Positions 14,604 to 23,562 of a stretch of DNA of 64,000 bases are shown here, piece after piece. Source of the stretch: Marinisporobacter sp. Lineage in GTDB: Bacteria > Bacillota > Clostridia > Peptostreptococcales > Thermotaleaceae. The stretch spans positions 1 to 64,000 of the forward strand of contig JAOARV010000026.1 of NCBI GenBank assembly GCA_025210395.1, read 5' to 3'. The notes below the pieces were generated by a model that saw only the letters and a program-made list of their open reading frames with translations, was not told where the DNA came from and searched no databases. A program made the translations under genes and the position numbers. How positions within the stretch are numbered: position 1 is the stretch's first letter; each line of letters opens with the position of its first letter.

Positions 14604-17078
14604 TTATTCTATTGTTCTTAATCTTTCAACAAGAGTTTGTTTATTAATACGCCTATGTGCAATCAAAGGAAGCATTATGGATACCAAAATTAAAACAGGT
14701 GATACGATTAAAATTGGATAGAGGATAAACGTATATTTATAAAACCATAGATTGCTTGCTAGGGGCTGTACAATACCTACAGATAATATGCTGCCAAAAA
14801 GAATAGAGAGGATGAGTGTGGATAAAGCATAAAAAAGTCCTTCTAATAGGAGCATCTTATTTAGTTGTTTATGGGTCATACCAATACTTTGAAGTATTGC
14901 AAATTCTCTTCTTCTTGAGAGGATACTTGTAAGGATTGCATTCATAAAGTTAAGGACTCCAATAAATCCAATAATAAAGCTAAGAGTACCCCCTACTAGT
15001 AAAAACATATTTTGAAAGCTTTTAAAATGATCTACATATTTTTGTTTGGATTCATAGTTCATCTGTGGGTCAATATGATTCGTATAGTTTCGTAAAAAAC
15101 TTTCTGTCTTAAGTGTACAATCATCCTTTACATTAAATACATAACTCATGGTTAAAGGATTTTTTATTTGATTTTTAAATTCATTTGCAGGAAGATATAG
15201 GGTACAACCATTTACATGATAATATCTAACAGACAGATTTTCTTGAAGCTCTGCTTTTGCCATTACCGTATATTCTTTTGAAATATTGTTTTCAAAAGTT
15301 ATTTTAACTTGATCTCCTATGTTATATTTACTTTCCTCATAGTAAATATTTCCGTAATCATCCGAATTAACTACTTCAATCATATAGTTACCAGTTTTAA
15401 ATTTTTCTAAATCTAAGTCTCCTTCAAATATATTGAGTAGTGATAGAGGGAAATCCTCTAACCCGTATAATTGTATATCTATTTCTTGTCCATCAATAGT
15501 TGTGTCCATATGTTTGATATTATAATAAATCCTTCCCCTATCTTCTATACCATTCAGTTTATTGATAGAAGCAATCATTTTTTCTGATATCATATCATCT
15601 TCAAAACGAAAATGATTTAAATTAAAGTAGTTTGCATGACCTACTGTAAAGTCTGTTAAGACAAAGCGACTTAAAAATTTATTCATATCAAAACCATTGG
15701 TAAATGTAAATACCGAATTAAGGAGTATAATACTTAAGGACATACTGATTACAACTACAAATGTTTTCTTTTTATTTCTTAAGAGGTTAGAAAATGCTAG
15801 GTTGTGTATTTTTCCACCCTTTAAATATTTTTTCTCTCTTTTGTGATCAGTAGGTACATCTACATACCTGGTTGCTTCTATAGGAGAAACCTTTGAAGCC
15901 ATTTTGCCAGGACGCATGCAACTGATCAAGACAGTAATAAGAGAAAAAGCTGTAGCACCTATAAAGATCATAGGGCTAAAAGATTTAGAGGTAGTTAGGA
16001 TATTAGAGGTACTCATGATAATGGGTAGTAGTACATTCCCTAATAAATAACCAATGACAAGACCTATAGGGATTCCTATAATAGATAATAAAAATGCTTG
16101 TCTGCTTACAAGTTTTTTGATCTGTCTAGGGGTGGTACCGATGGTTTTTAGTAAACCATAATAACGAATATCCTTCATGACAGATATTTGAAATATATTA
16201 TAAATAATCAAATATCCTGTAAAGCTAATTAAAAGAATGATCATTAAAACACCAATAATCGTTGGCAGATCTATATGAAAGTTAGTAGAAAGATAAGCCC
16301 AGTTCACCCCTATATGGATATGATTTGGATCTTTTTCATCACTGGTGTAACCACAATCTACGAGTACTTTTTCCATATTCTGTTCAATATTTCGGCTATT
16401 TTTAAATACAACATCTAAAAAAAATAAACCTGTTCCAGTGCTTTCTTGATTCTTACTAGCTATATTCATATTTGTAATATTTTTATCAATAAACTTATGA
16501 GATACAAAGATCATACTTGCAGGAGAAACTGGATCATATTCCCAAAAGCCAGATAAGACAAATTCCTTGGAAAACTTTTCGGTTCCTATAGTGTACTCAA
16601 TCGTAAGTTTTTCACCGACTTTTTTTGGGATACCTAATAAAGTAAGAACCCTTGTATCTGTTGCGATTTCATTTAGCTTTTGAGGCATTTTACCTGTTGT
16701 TGGATGATTAAAAAACAATTTAGCTTGTGTATTTGTAGCATAGCGAATTTCTGTATGATGCTTTAAAAATTCCTTGTTTTCTGCCATATTTACCATAATA
16801 GAATAACCATATTCTTTGATAAGAGGATGATCTTTAATCTGGTTAAGCTCTTTTTCGGTAAGGTATTTAAAAGTTCCGTGAGCAGATCCACCTACTTGTC
16901 TCATAGTTTGCTGTTCCATGGACTTTACCATCCCCATCCCTATAGTAAAAAGAGAGGTAAATAAAATGGTTGTGAGGGCGATGGCAATAATAGCAAATAG
17001 ATTTCTTAGTGGATTAGCTTGGACACTTTTTTTCGTTAGTTTATGGATGACTTTTTTATTATTGTTTGAAAATCTCAT
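14604..17078 (-). CDS. FtsX-like ABC transporter permease (two FtsX domains)
   Basis: An 824-residue permease. One N-terminal helix (about 25-48) is followed by a large extracytoplasmic MacB-PCD-like domain to about 265 and three helices (FtsX domain 1, to about 390). A second helix near 435, a second outer domain to about 690 and three more helices with the end motif RRREFAILQSIGMTHKQLNKML (FtsX domain 2) complete it. It starts at ATG 17078, overlapping the ATPase stop as ATGA, with GGGGTGA upstream. Such MacB/LolCDE-type exporters act mechanically on lipids, peptides or antibiotics rather than pumping small solutes. Two FtsX domains make it unlike BceB. Confidence 0.88.
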   Translation of the reverse strand: MRFSNNNKKVIHKLTKKSVQANPLRNLFAIIAIALTTILFTSLFTIGMGMVKSMEQQTMRQVGGSAHGTFKYLTEKELNQIKDHPLIKEYGYSIMVNMAENKEFLKHHTEIRYATNTQAKLFFNHPTTGKMPQKLNEIATDTRVLTLLGIPKKVGEKLTIEYTIGTEKFSKEFVLSGFWEYDPVSPASMIFVSHKFIDKNITNMNIASKNQESTGTGLFFLDVVFKNSRNIEQNMEKVLVDCGYTSDEKDPNHIHIGVNWAYLSTNFHIDLPTIIGVLMIILLISFTGYLIIYNIFQISVMKDIRYYGLLKTIGTTPRQIKKLVSRQAFLLSIIGIPIGLVIGYLLGNVLLPIIMSTSNILTTSKSFSPMIFIGATAFSLITVLISCMRPGKMASKVSPIEATRYVDVPTDHKREKKYLKGGKIHNLAFSNLLRNKKKTFVVVISMSLSIILLNSVFTFTNGFDMNKFLSRFVLTDFTVGHANYFNLNHFRFEDDMISEKMIASINKLNGIEDRGRIYYNIKHMDTTIDGQEIDIQLYGLEDFPLSLLNIFEGDLDLEKFKTGNYMIEVVNSDDYGNIYYEESKYNIGDQVKITFENNISKEYTVMAKAELQENLSVRYYHVNGCTLYLPANEFKNQIKNPLTMSYVFNVKDDCTLKTESFLRNYTNHIDPQMNYESKQKYVDHFKSFQNMFLLVGGTLSFIIGFIGVLNFMNAILTSILSRRREFAILQSIGMTHKQLNKMLLLEGLFYALSTLILSILFGSILSVGIVQPLASNLWFYKYTFILYPILIVSPVLILVSIMLPLIAHRRINKQTLVERLRTIE

Positions 17079-17752
17079 TGATCTTCACCCCCGACCATTT
17101 TACCATCTTCAATACGAATGGTTCTATCAGCAAGCTGTGCAATTTCTTCATTATGGGTAATCATAACGATAGTTTGATGAAATTTTTTACTAGTCATTTT
17201 TAGAAGACCAATCACGTCCATACCCGTTTTGCTATCAAGATTTCCTGTAGGTTCATCCGCAAGGATGATGACAGGTTTTGTAGCTAATGCTCTAGCGATT
17301 GCAACACGTTGCTGTTGCCCTCCAGAAAGATTGTTTGGCATATTATTTAGTTTGCTCTCAAGACCTAAGGTACTGATAACGTTATCTAAAAAGCTTTGAT
17401 CAATCACTTCGCCATCTAGTTCTATAGGCAATGTAATATTTTCATAAACGTTCAAAACAGGTACTAGATTATAGTTTTGAAAGATAAACCCTATATTTCT
17501 GCGGCGAAATACGGTGAGTTGTTCATCATTCATTGAAAATATATCTTTATTTCCTACCCATACATTGCCACTTGTAGGCTGGTCTAGTCCCCCAAGCATA
17601 TGTAAAAGTGTGCTTTTGCCACTTCCTGATGTTCCTACAATGGATACAAACTCTCCTTCATGGATAGAAACGTCTACACCATCTAGCGCCTTAACTATAT
17701 TAGACCCCTTTCCATAATGTTTTTTTAGTTTTTCTGTTTTTAATATACACAT
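17075..17752 (-). CDS. ABC transporter ATP-binding protein (MacB/LolD type)
   Basis: A 225-residue ATPase: Walker [11 protein letters not shown]-loop [14 protein letters not shown], signature [16 protein letters not shown], Walker [15 protein letters not shown], and the H-loop THN. The [16 protein letters not shown] and NLDSKTG wording is typical of the MacB/LolD class paired with FtsX permeases. I choose ATG 17752 because TATGGAGATGA serves as ribosome binding site; an in-frame ATG at 17767 is part of that site. It forms an operon with the permease. Expression is probably set by the TTACAAT half-site cluster at 17780-17829. Confidence 0.92.
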   Translation of the reverse strand: MCILKTEKLKKHYGKGSNIVKALDGVDVSIHEGEFVSIVGTSGSGKSTLLHMLGGLDQPTSGNVWVGNKDIFSMNDEQLTVFRRRNIGFIFQNYNLVPVLNVYENITLPIELDGEVIDQSFLDNVISTLGLESKLNNMPNNLSGGQQQRVAIARALATKPVIILADEPTGNLDSKTGMDVIGLLKMTSKKFHQTIVMITHNEEIAQLADRTIRIEDGKMVGGEDQ

Positions 17753-17779
17753 TAGAATCATCTCCATATAAAATTTTAG

Positions 17780-17829
17780 ATTGTAGTTTCAAACTTACAA
17801 TTTAAATTGTAAAGGATACATCTTACAAT
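17780..17829. promoter_or_regulatory. Cluster of TTACAAT/ATTGTAA half-sites
   Basis: Half-sites lie at 17780 (ATTGTAG), 17795 (TTACAAT), 17806 (ATTGTAA) and 17823 (TTACAAT). The middle pair forms an 18-bp perfect palindrome (17795-17812). They sit between the divergent ABC exporter and regulator genes and are a likely regulator binding array. The rest of 17753-18055 shows no gene. Confidence 0.5.
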
Positions 17830-18055
17830 ATAGTGACAAATTTCATTTTTTTAGATGATAAAATGGGTAAGCCATAATAATCATACTAGAGAAGATGCTA
17901 AAGAAAATGATTATGTGAATAGATGAAAGTAATATTAAATGGACTCTTGTAAAACATTGACATAAAAAACAATAGATACTAAACTATGTATGAATAATGA
18001 AGTAGGATATAGCTATTACAGATATTGTGTAATGACTAGGAGTTAGGAGGAAGCT

Positions 18056-18736
18056 ATGAAGATATTGATTGTAGATGATGAAGAGCTGTTGGTGAAAGGA
18101 TTAAAAAAAAGCCTTACTATAGAGGGGTTTCATGTAGAAGTTGCCTATGATGGGAAAAGTGCTATAGATATTATAAAAACAAGTAAAATAGATTTTGTAT
18201 TGTTAGATATCATGCTTCCTGAGATTGATGGAATGACCCTTTGTAAAACCATAAGACAAAGTTTGGATATACCAATAATCATGCTTACAGCTAAAGATGA
18301 TTATGTTGATAAGGTCTTAGGACTAGAATTAGGAGCAGATGATTATGTAACAAAGCCTTTCCATACAAGAGAGCTTATTTCAAGAATAAGAGCTGTATAT
18401 AGAAGAACTAAAAAAAGTAAGCAGGACGAAAATATCATACAAGTCGGATATTTAAAGATCAATGGGACTGAGAGAACACTATTTAAAGAAAATAAAGAAG
18501 TGATAGTAACTTCTAAGGAGTTTGATATCTTATATCTTTTGATCACAAATTCTGGAATGGTTTTCTCAAGAGATAAGTTGTTTGAAAAGATTTGGAATGA
18601 ACCAGGATATGATACGAGAACAATAGATGTGCATATAAAAAATATTAGAGAAAAAATTGAAAAAGATCCTAGAAAACCAACATATCTAAAAACAAAATGG
18701 GGTGTTGGATACTTTTTTAGAAAAGAGGTTCTATGA
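18056..18736 (+). CDS. OmpR-family response regulator
   Basis: A 226-residue regulator. The receiver has acidic pocket DDEE, Asp in FVLLDIMLPEIDG and Lys in TKPFHTREL; the winged helix has VTSKEFDILYLLI, DVHIKNIREKIE and KWGVGYFF. GGAGGAAGCT precedes ATG 18056. It overlaps the kinase by 4 nt (ATGA). It is divergent from the FtsX exporter operon and could bind the TTACAAT array between them, which would make this pair, not only the 14-kb pair, a controller of the exporter. Confidence 0.9.
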   Translation: MKILIVDDEELLVKGLKKSLTIEGFHVEVAYDGKSAIDIIKTSKIDFVLLDIMLPEIDGMTLCKTIRQSLDIPIIMLTAKDDYVDKVLGLELGADDYVTKPFHTRELISRIRAVYRRTKKSKQDENIIQVGYLKINGTERTLFKENKEVIVTSKEFDILYLLITNSGMVFSRDKLFEKIWNEPGYDTRTIDVHIKNIREKIEKDPRKPTYLKTKWGVGYFFRKEVL

Positions 18737-20082
18737 TCAAAAGGTTATCAGTAAGGCTTGTTGTTATTTATGGGATGCTAATGATTTTATGTACGGCGGC
18801 AATTGATATAATGCTTATTTCAGATTATCAGAAAAAGCAATTCGAAAAGACGGAACAATATTATAAAAATATTATAGAAACGATTTATTATATGAGCAAT
18901 GAATATTATGAAGAAGAGCTTATAAATATGTTTAGAAATACTATTAATGGAAGGATATTGGTTTTAAATAAAGAGGGCATAGTGATGATGGATAGCTTAA
19001 AGGAATATGATGGACAAACTATATCTAACCCAGAAATCAGAAATACATTAAAAAATGATACGGAAAGCATAGGATATTATAAAATAGATCATAAAAGCGT
19101 AATGGTTCTTACAGCACCTATTTATATGAAAAAAAATCAACAGAAAATATTATTAATATCAACCTATGTAGATAAAATCAATGATAAAATATATGATTAT
19201 ACAAAACAAGTCGTATTATTATCAGCAATCATAACTATATTTTTTGTAATCATATCTTGGAGAATAGGAAGAAAAATAGCTAGACCCATTCATGAAATTA
19301 CTATAGCTTCCAAAGAAATATCATCAGGAAAGCTTGGTGTAAATGTAAATATCATCAGGCAAGATGAAATAGGTACTTTAGCTGAAAACTTCAATAAAAT
19401 GAGTGAAGAATTATATAAAATAGATAAAAACAGAAAAAGCTTCATAAGCAGTGTATCTCATGAGCTGAAAACGCCCCTTGCCACTATGAAAGTGCTTATA
19501 GAAGCATTAATGCTTGATGAGAATAGTGAAGAGAATAAAGAATATTTACAAGATATCAATGGTGAAATTGATCGGCTTACAAAACTAGTAACCTCACTTT
19601 TAACTGCAACAAGAATTGAAGAAAAAAAGGTAAAAATTGAAAAAATTAACGTAAAGAAAATGATTGATACATCTATTAAGCTATGTACTCCTTTAGCCCA
19701 GGATAAAAAAATATTGATGATCAATCATTGTGATGATTTAGTCATCATAAGAGCAGATCAAGATAGTTTTCAAGAGATTATTATCAATCTTTTAGAGAAT
19801 AGTATAAAGTATGGGAAGGATCATGGTTTTGTAAAATTTGAGTGTTATAAAAAGAATGATGAAACTTTCATCACAATAATAGATGATGGAATCGGGATTT
19901 CACAAGAGGATTTACCCAATATTTTTGATAACTTTTATAGAGTAGAAGAGTCAAGAACGAGAAAAAAAGGTGGAAGTGGCATAGGTTTATATGTGGTGAA
20001 AAAGCTTGTAGAGATGCATAAATGGAATATAGATGTAGAGAGTAAATTAAATGAAGGCAGTAAGTTTATCATAAAAATTTAG
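18733..20082 (+). CDS. Sensor histidine kinase with extracytoplasmic domain and HAMP
   Basis: A 449-residue kinase: TM1 about 8-28, an extracytoplasmic domain of about 130 residues (PAS-like, with the typical GRILVLNKEGIVMMDS strand), TM2 about 162-180, HAMP (RKIARPIHEITIASKEIS) to about 235, H-box SVSHELKTPLATM, N-box LLENSIKYG, and G-boxes DDGIGI and GSGIGLYVVKKL. All catalytic residues are present. It is translationally coupled to the upstream regulator, and the lipoprotein gene that follows 110 nt later may share its regulation. Confidence 0.9.
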   Translation: MIKRLSVRLVVIYGMLMILCTAAIDIMLISDYQKKQFEKTEQYYKNIIETIYYMSNEYYEEELINMFRNTINGRILVLNKEGIVMMDSLKEYDGQTISNPEIRNTLKNDTESIGYYKIDHKSVMVLTAPIYMKKNQQKILLISTYVDKINDKIYDYTKQVVLLSAIITIFFVIISWRIGRKIARPIHEITIASKEISSGKLGVNVNIIRQDEIGTLAENFNKMSEELYKIDKNRKSFISSVSHELKTPLATMKVLIEALMLDENSEENKEYLQDINGEIDRLTKLVTSLLTATRIEEKKVKIEKINVKKMIDTSIKLCTPLAQDKKILMINHCDDLVIIRADQDSFQEIIINLLENSIKYGKDHGFVKFECYKKNDETFITIIDDGIGISQEDLPNIFDNFYRVEESRTRKKGGSGIGLYVVKKLVEMHKWNIDVESKLNEGSKFIIKI

Positions 20083-20193
20083 AAGTTCTTAACACTTTCT
20101 TTACAAATATTCATAATTTCTAAAGAATTATTTAGTAAAATCATTTACAGGTTAACCGAAAAATTAAAAATAGTAAAGGAGTGCTATAGGAGG

Positions 20194-21105
20194 ATGAAAA
20201 AAGGAATACTTAGGTTATTAATAGTAGCTCTATCTTTTTTTACAATAGGTTGTAGTAGCATGAACAATACAATTACATTAAAACCTGGAGATGCATTAAT
20301 TAGCCCAGAAATAAAGGGTATAAAAAATAATATAGATCAAATGGATGAAAATAAAAGCCATGTAGAATTGATTGGAAGTACCGCAGGAAACTTAGATAAT
20401 TTTGGTTATTATGCTTATAAAGATGGATGGGTTTATTATGGATTAGATCAATTGAGAAATGGCAAAGGACTCTATAAAAAAAGAATAGATGATGAAAAAG
20501 CTATTAAATTATCAGATAATTCCATTCGATATATTAATTTAGTAGGGGACTGGATTTACTATATTTCTTTTAAGGAAGGGATCTATAGGATTAAAACAGA
20601 TGGAACAGAAGAGACGTTACTATGTGAAGATAAAAATATAAAAAATATTTATGTTTATGGAGATTGGATCATGTGCCATAGTGATGAGTTATATAAATTG
20701 AAAACAGATGGTAGCAAGAAAATTGTAGTATCGAATAAAAAAATATTTAAAATTATGCCTGATAAAAATAAACTATATTTTATGACGTTTGAAGTAGAGA
20801 ATGGAGCTAGGAAGGTAATATATGAAATAGATTGGCAGAAAACTCCTTCAAGAACTAAAAAATTATTAGAGATAGATATGAAAACTTTGGTTATACCAAC
20901 GGCAGATACCATTATCCAAGATGGTTGGATATACTATATTGATTATAAAACAGAAAACGGAAGGATTGCAAAGATCAAGGTTGATGGAACAGAAAAAATA
21001 ATATTGACAGATCAACCAGCTACAAATCTAAACATAAAGGACGGATGGATTTATTATTTAGAAGCAAAAGAAGAACCTAAAATTGAAGATAAAAAAATAG
21101 AATGA
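20194..21105 (+). CDS. DUF5050 beta-propeller lipoprotein (5' part, frame lost at A7)
   Basis: A 303-residue lipoprotein precursor. The signal peptide has lipobox FTIGC (Cys20). It is followed by repeated DGWVYYG / GDWIYYI / IKTDGT modules of about 45 residues that build a DUF5050-type propeller on the outer face of the membrane. The frame ends in the middle of a repeat after WIYYLEAKEE, right behind a run of seven A (around 21090), while the missing half-repeat continues in the -1 frame (21102-21296). The gene is probably one unit broken by a homopolymer indel or a sequencing error. GGAGG precedes ATG 20194. A role in envelope sensing beside the kinase is inference. Confidence 0.8.
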   Translation: MKKGILRLLIVALSFFTIGCSSMNNTITLKPGDALISPEIKGIKNNIDQMDENKSHVELIGSTAGNLDNFGYYAYKDGWVYYGLDQLRNGKGLYKKRIDDEKAIKLSDNSIRYINLVGDWIYYISFKEGIYRIKTDGTEETLLCEDKNIKNIYVYGDWIMCHSDELYKLKTDGSKKIVVSNKKIFKIMPDKNKLYFMTFEVENGARKVIYEIDWQKTPSRTKKLLEIDMKTLVIPTADTIIQDGWIYYIDYKTENGRIAKIKVDGTEKIILTDQPATNLNIKDGWIYYLEAKEEPKIEDKKIE

Positions 21106-21296
21106 GTTATGAACCATATATGGATCTAAAATATAAGATCCATAAAATAAGGATAGATGGTAAGCAAAAAACATTACTATTAGATAAAGAACTAGATTTT
21201 TGGAGAAAAATTTATTTAATCCAGGATAGGATATTTTTAATGGAATTGAAGAATGAAGAAATAATTAGTTTGAAAGAAGAAAAAGCGAATGGATAG
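21102..21296 (+). pseudogene. Frameshifted 3' end of the DUF5050 gene
   Basis: 64 codons beginning ATGAGT at the stop of the upstream frame. It encodes KIHKIRIDGKQKTLLLDKE and LIQDRIFLMEL, which complete the propeller repeats of the preceding protein. It has no ribosome binding site or signal of its own, so independent translation is unlikely apart from ATGA coupling. Joined by a -1 shift at the A7 run, the full protein would be about 367 residues. Confidence 0.65.
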
Positions 21297-21347
21297 GAAC
21301 TTTTCTAGATGATGTAATGAAGACTTAAGGTTTTGAAGCATGCTATG

Positions 21348-21393
21348 AAAAAACCCCTGATTTCCTTGACATAAAAGGAAATCAGGGGTTTTC
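21348..21393 (+). terminator. Terminator of the DUF5050 gene
   Basis: AAACCCCTGATTTCCTT and AAGGAAATCAGGGGTTT are perfect complements around a short loop, with T residues on the 3' side. Confidence 0.85.
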
Positions 21394-21511
21394 AGGTTAT
21401 ACAGATTTTATAATTCGTTGGGAGAAGTTCCTAAAAAATAATGGATATAAAAATTCTTGAGAGAAAAATAGTATTTAGGACGTAGTAATATATGAAAGGA
21501 GGATGAGGCGT

Positions 21512-22057
21512 TTGGAATATTCACAAAGTGCACTTGTGGAAGGAATCAAAAATAGAGATGTAGTAGCTTATGAACATATGATCAATCAGTATACAAAAAT
21601 AATTTATTGTCTAGCTTACAATATTTTGAGTCAATCACTTAAAAAGGAAGATATTGAGGAATGTGTATCAGATGTTTTTTTAGATGCTTGGATGAAAATC
21701 CATGAGTTTGATCAAGAAAAAGGAAATTTTAGAACTTGGCTTTTGATTTTGACAAAATATAAAGCCCTTACATATAAGAGAAAAAGAAAGGTTAGCAATG
21801 TAATTGGTATGGAGGAATTTGAAATAAAAGATGGTTATAATCTAGAGAAACAATTCTTTTTAAGGCAAGATCAAGAAAAAATCATAGAAGTGATCCATTC
21901 CTTTAACAAAATAGATAAAGAGATATTTTTTAGAAGATATTTCTTTGGTGAAAAAATAAGTGATTTGGCAAAGACTTTTCATTTATCCAGAGCTGCCATA
22001 GATAATAGGCTCTTAAGAGGGAGAAAAGTTATAAAGGAGGCATTAAATTATGAATGA
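21512..22057 (+). CDS. ECF-like RNA polymerase sigma factor
   Basis: A 181-residue sigma-70 family factor. Region 2 runs about residues 20-90 (YTKIIYCLAYNIL, ECVSDVFLDAWMKIHEF, NFRTWLLILTKYKAL). Region 4 runs about 125-180 (FNKIDKEIFFRRYFFGEKISDLAKTF, ending in the HTH SRAAIDNRLLRGRK). Regions 1.1 and 3 are absent, as in ECF factors. The ribosome binding site AAAGGAGG abuts an in-frame ATG at 21503 too closely, whereas TTG 21512 is 9-10 nt away, so I prefer TTG. The stop overlaps the next gene, which encodes its putative anti-sigma factor. Confidence 0.88.
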   Translation: MEYSQSALVEGIKNRDVVAYEHMINQYTKIIYCLAYNILSQSLKKEDIEECVSDVFLDAWMKIHEFDQEKGNFRTWLLILTKYKALTYKRKRKVSNVIGMEEFEIKDGYNLEKQFFLRQDQEKIIEVIHSFNKIDKEIFFRRYFFGEKISDLAKTFHLSRAAIDNRLLRGRKVIKEALNYE

Positions 22058-23384
22058 AGATAAAATGATTGAATTTCTGAGCAATTTAGATGATGATTTG
22101 ATTGAAAAAGAAGTGGATCAATTATTAGAAGGGGTGGAAATAGATATGAGTATTATAAAGAAAAAAGCTTATGATAAGTTAAATAAAAGTAATCAAAAGG
22201 GTAAAGGGAAAAAGAGATTTCCTTATGTAGTTGTTGCTTGTGTATGTTTATTAAGTATGAGCATTGTATATGCAGATGATATTTCACAAGCTATTCAATC
22301 CTTTATGAACAAAACACCTGTATATTCAACGATTGTAGATGGAGATGCCTATTATTTAAAAGAAAATTATGATTTAAATAAAGATATTCAAATAAAAAGT
22401 CTAATGTTTTCAGAAGGAAATTTGGAAATGAAAATAAATTCGAATTTAAGCAAAATTGAGCTAGGAGAGATAAATATTATTCCTAAAGCTGATCCAGATA
22501 CAGTTTATTATCCTGGTGGTTATTCTGAAGAAGGAAATGAATATTTCTTTACATTTATGAATAAAACAGAAAGTAGTTATAATATTAAACCTGTCAAAGA
22601 CTTTCAATTGGTTATTGCAGGAAATAATTATGATATTTCATTAGAAAAAGCTAAAAACTTAGCATTAAATAAAGAAATTTATACGGCTGAAAATAATATA
22701 AAGGGTGTAAATATTGGTGCGAAAAGATTCTATAAAAATGAAAAATTAAATGTTCAATTAATTGCCTCATTTGAAGATAAGGATTTGAAATTAAATAGAC
22801 TAGGAAAACCAGTTGAAGCAAAAGTAGTATTGACAACAGAAAATAAAGGAAAAGAGGGAATTGTTTCATCTTCTACAGGGAGTAACGTAGAGGAACTTCA
22901 TGTACTTGATGAAATGAATAATAAATATCAACTTGAAATCCCCAAAGATCCAATAGGACGTCCTATAACAATATTTGAAACAAATGCACCAAAAGATAAA
23001 AGTTTAACATTAAAATTACCTGCAATCCTAGCAGGGTATGAAAAAACTATGGATTCTTTTGAATTAAATATTCCTAAAGAAGGGGAAATGATTTTAAATA
23101 AAGAGATTGATTTCAATATTCAAGAGGCTATCCTTAAAAAAATAACAAGAACATCTCCAACATCTGCTCAAGTAGAATTTGAATTAAATACAGCTGGAAA
23201 TGAAAATATTCATATTCACTCATTTGATTTTTATAGTCATGACGTGAAAAAAATATTGGGTGAATTTAATGAGAATGGAGGGATCATCAACTTAGAGTTT
23301 GATAAAGATATGGATAAAACAAATGTTAAAATCGCTGATCCTGAATTTATAATGAATGGGGATTGGGTAATTCATATGAAATAG
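22050..23384 (+). CDS. Membrane anti-sigma factor with DUF4179-like domain
   Basis: A 444-residue single-pass protein. A cytoplasmic N-terminus of about 50 residues (acidic, then basic GKGKKR) leads to one membrane helix (FPYVVVACVCLLSMSIVYA, about 56-75) and a large beta-rich extracytoplasmic domain like those of DUF4179/DUF5643 anti-sigma factors. It overlaps the sigma gene by 8 nt, the usual coupling of a sigma factor with its inhibitor. The inferred mechanism is sequestration of the sigma factor at the membrane and release upon an envelope signal. No zinc-binding anti-sigma HxxxCxxC motif is present. Confidence 0.8.
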   Translation: MNEDKMIEFLSNLDDDLIEKEVDQLLEGVEIDMSIIKKKAYDKLNKSNQKGKGKKRFPYVVVACVCLLSMSIVYADDISQAIQSFMNKTPVYSTIVDGDAYYLKENYDLNKDIQIKSLMFSEGNLEMKINSNLSKIELGEINIIPKADPDTVYYPGGYSEEGNEYFFTFMNKTESSYNIKPVKDFQLVIAGNNYDISLEKAKNLALNKEIYTAENNIKGVNIGAKRFYKNEKLNVQLIASFEDKDLKLNRLGKPVEAKVVLTTENKGKEGIVSSSTGSNVEELHVLDEMNNKYQLEIPKDPIGRPITIFETNAPKDKSLTLKLPAILAGYEKTMDSFELNIPKEGEMILNKEIDFNIQEAILKKITRTSPTSAQVEFELNTAGNENIHIHSFDFYSHDVKKILGEFNENGGIINLEFDKDMDKTNVKIADPEFIMNGDWVIHMK

Positions 23385-23404
23385 TATGTTATGTAGAGCT
23401 TATC

Positions 23405-23437
23405 AATGATCTCTGTATGAGCAGAGGTCATTTTTTT
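23405..23437 (+). terminator. Terminator of the sigma/anti-sigma operon
   Basis: ATGATCTCTG pairs with CAGAGGTCAT across a 6-nt loop, then seven T. Confidence 0.85.
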
Positions 23438-23562
23438 GTGCAGAAAATACATATTTTGTACAAAAATATAAAAGTTTACATTTTGGAAACATTCCATATA
23501 TTTTTCAGAAAAGAAAAATAGGTATAATTGAACTATCAAATCAATGGTAGGAGGAAATAACT

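Noticed and set aside
12776-17752. A BceRS-BceAB bacitracin resistance module
   Set aside because: The kinase is of the short intramembrane type, but the permease has two FtsX domains and 824 residues rather than the ten-helix BceB plan. Only a functional analogy remains.
21080-21110. Programmed -1 ribosomal frameshifting at the A7 run
   Set aside because: In the reading frame the run is T AAA AAA A, which does not form a standard X XXY YYZ heptamer, and no stimulatory stem-loop or upstream Shine-Dalgarno element is evident. Mutation or sequencing error is simpler.
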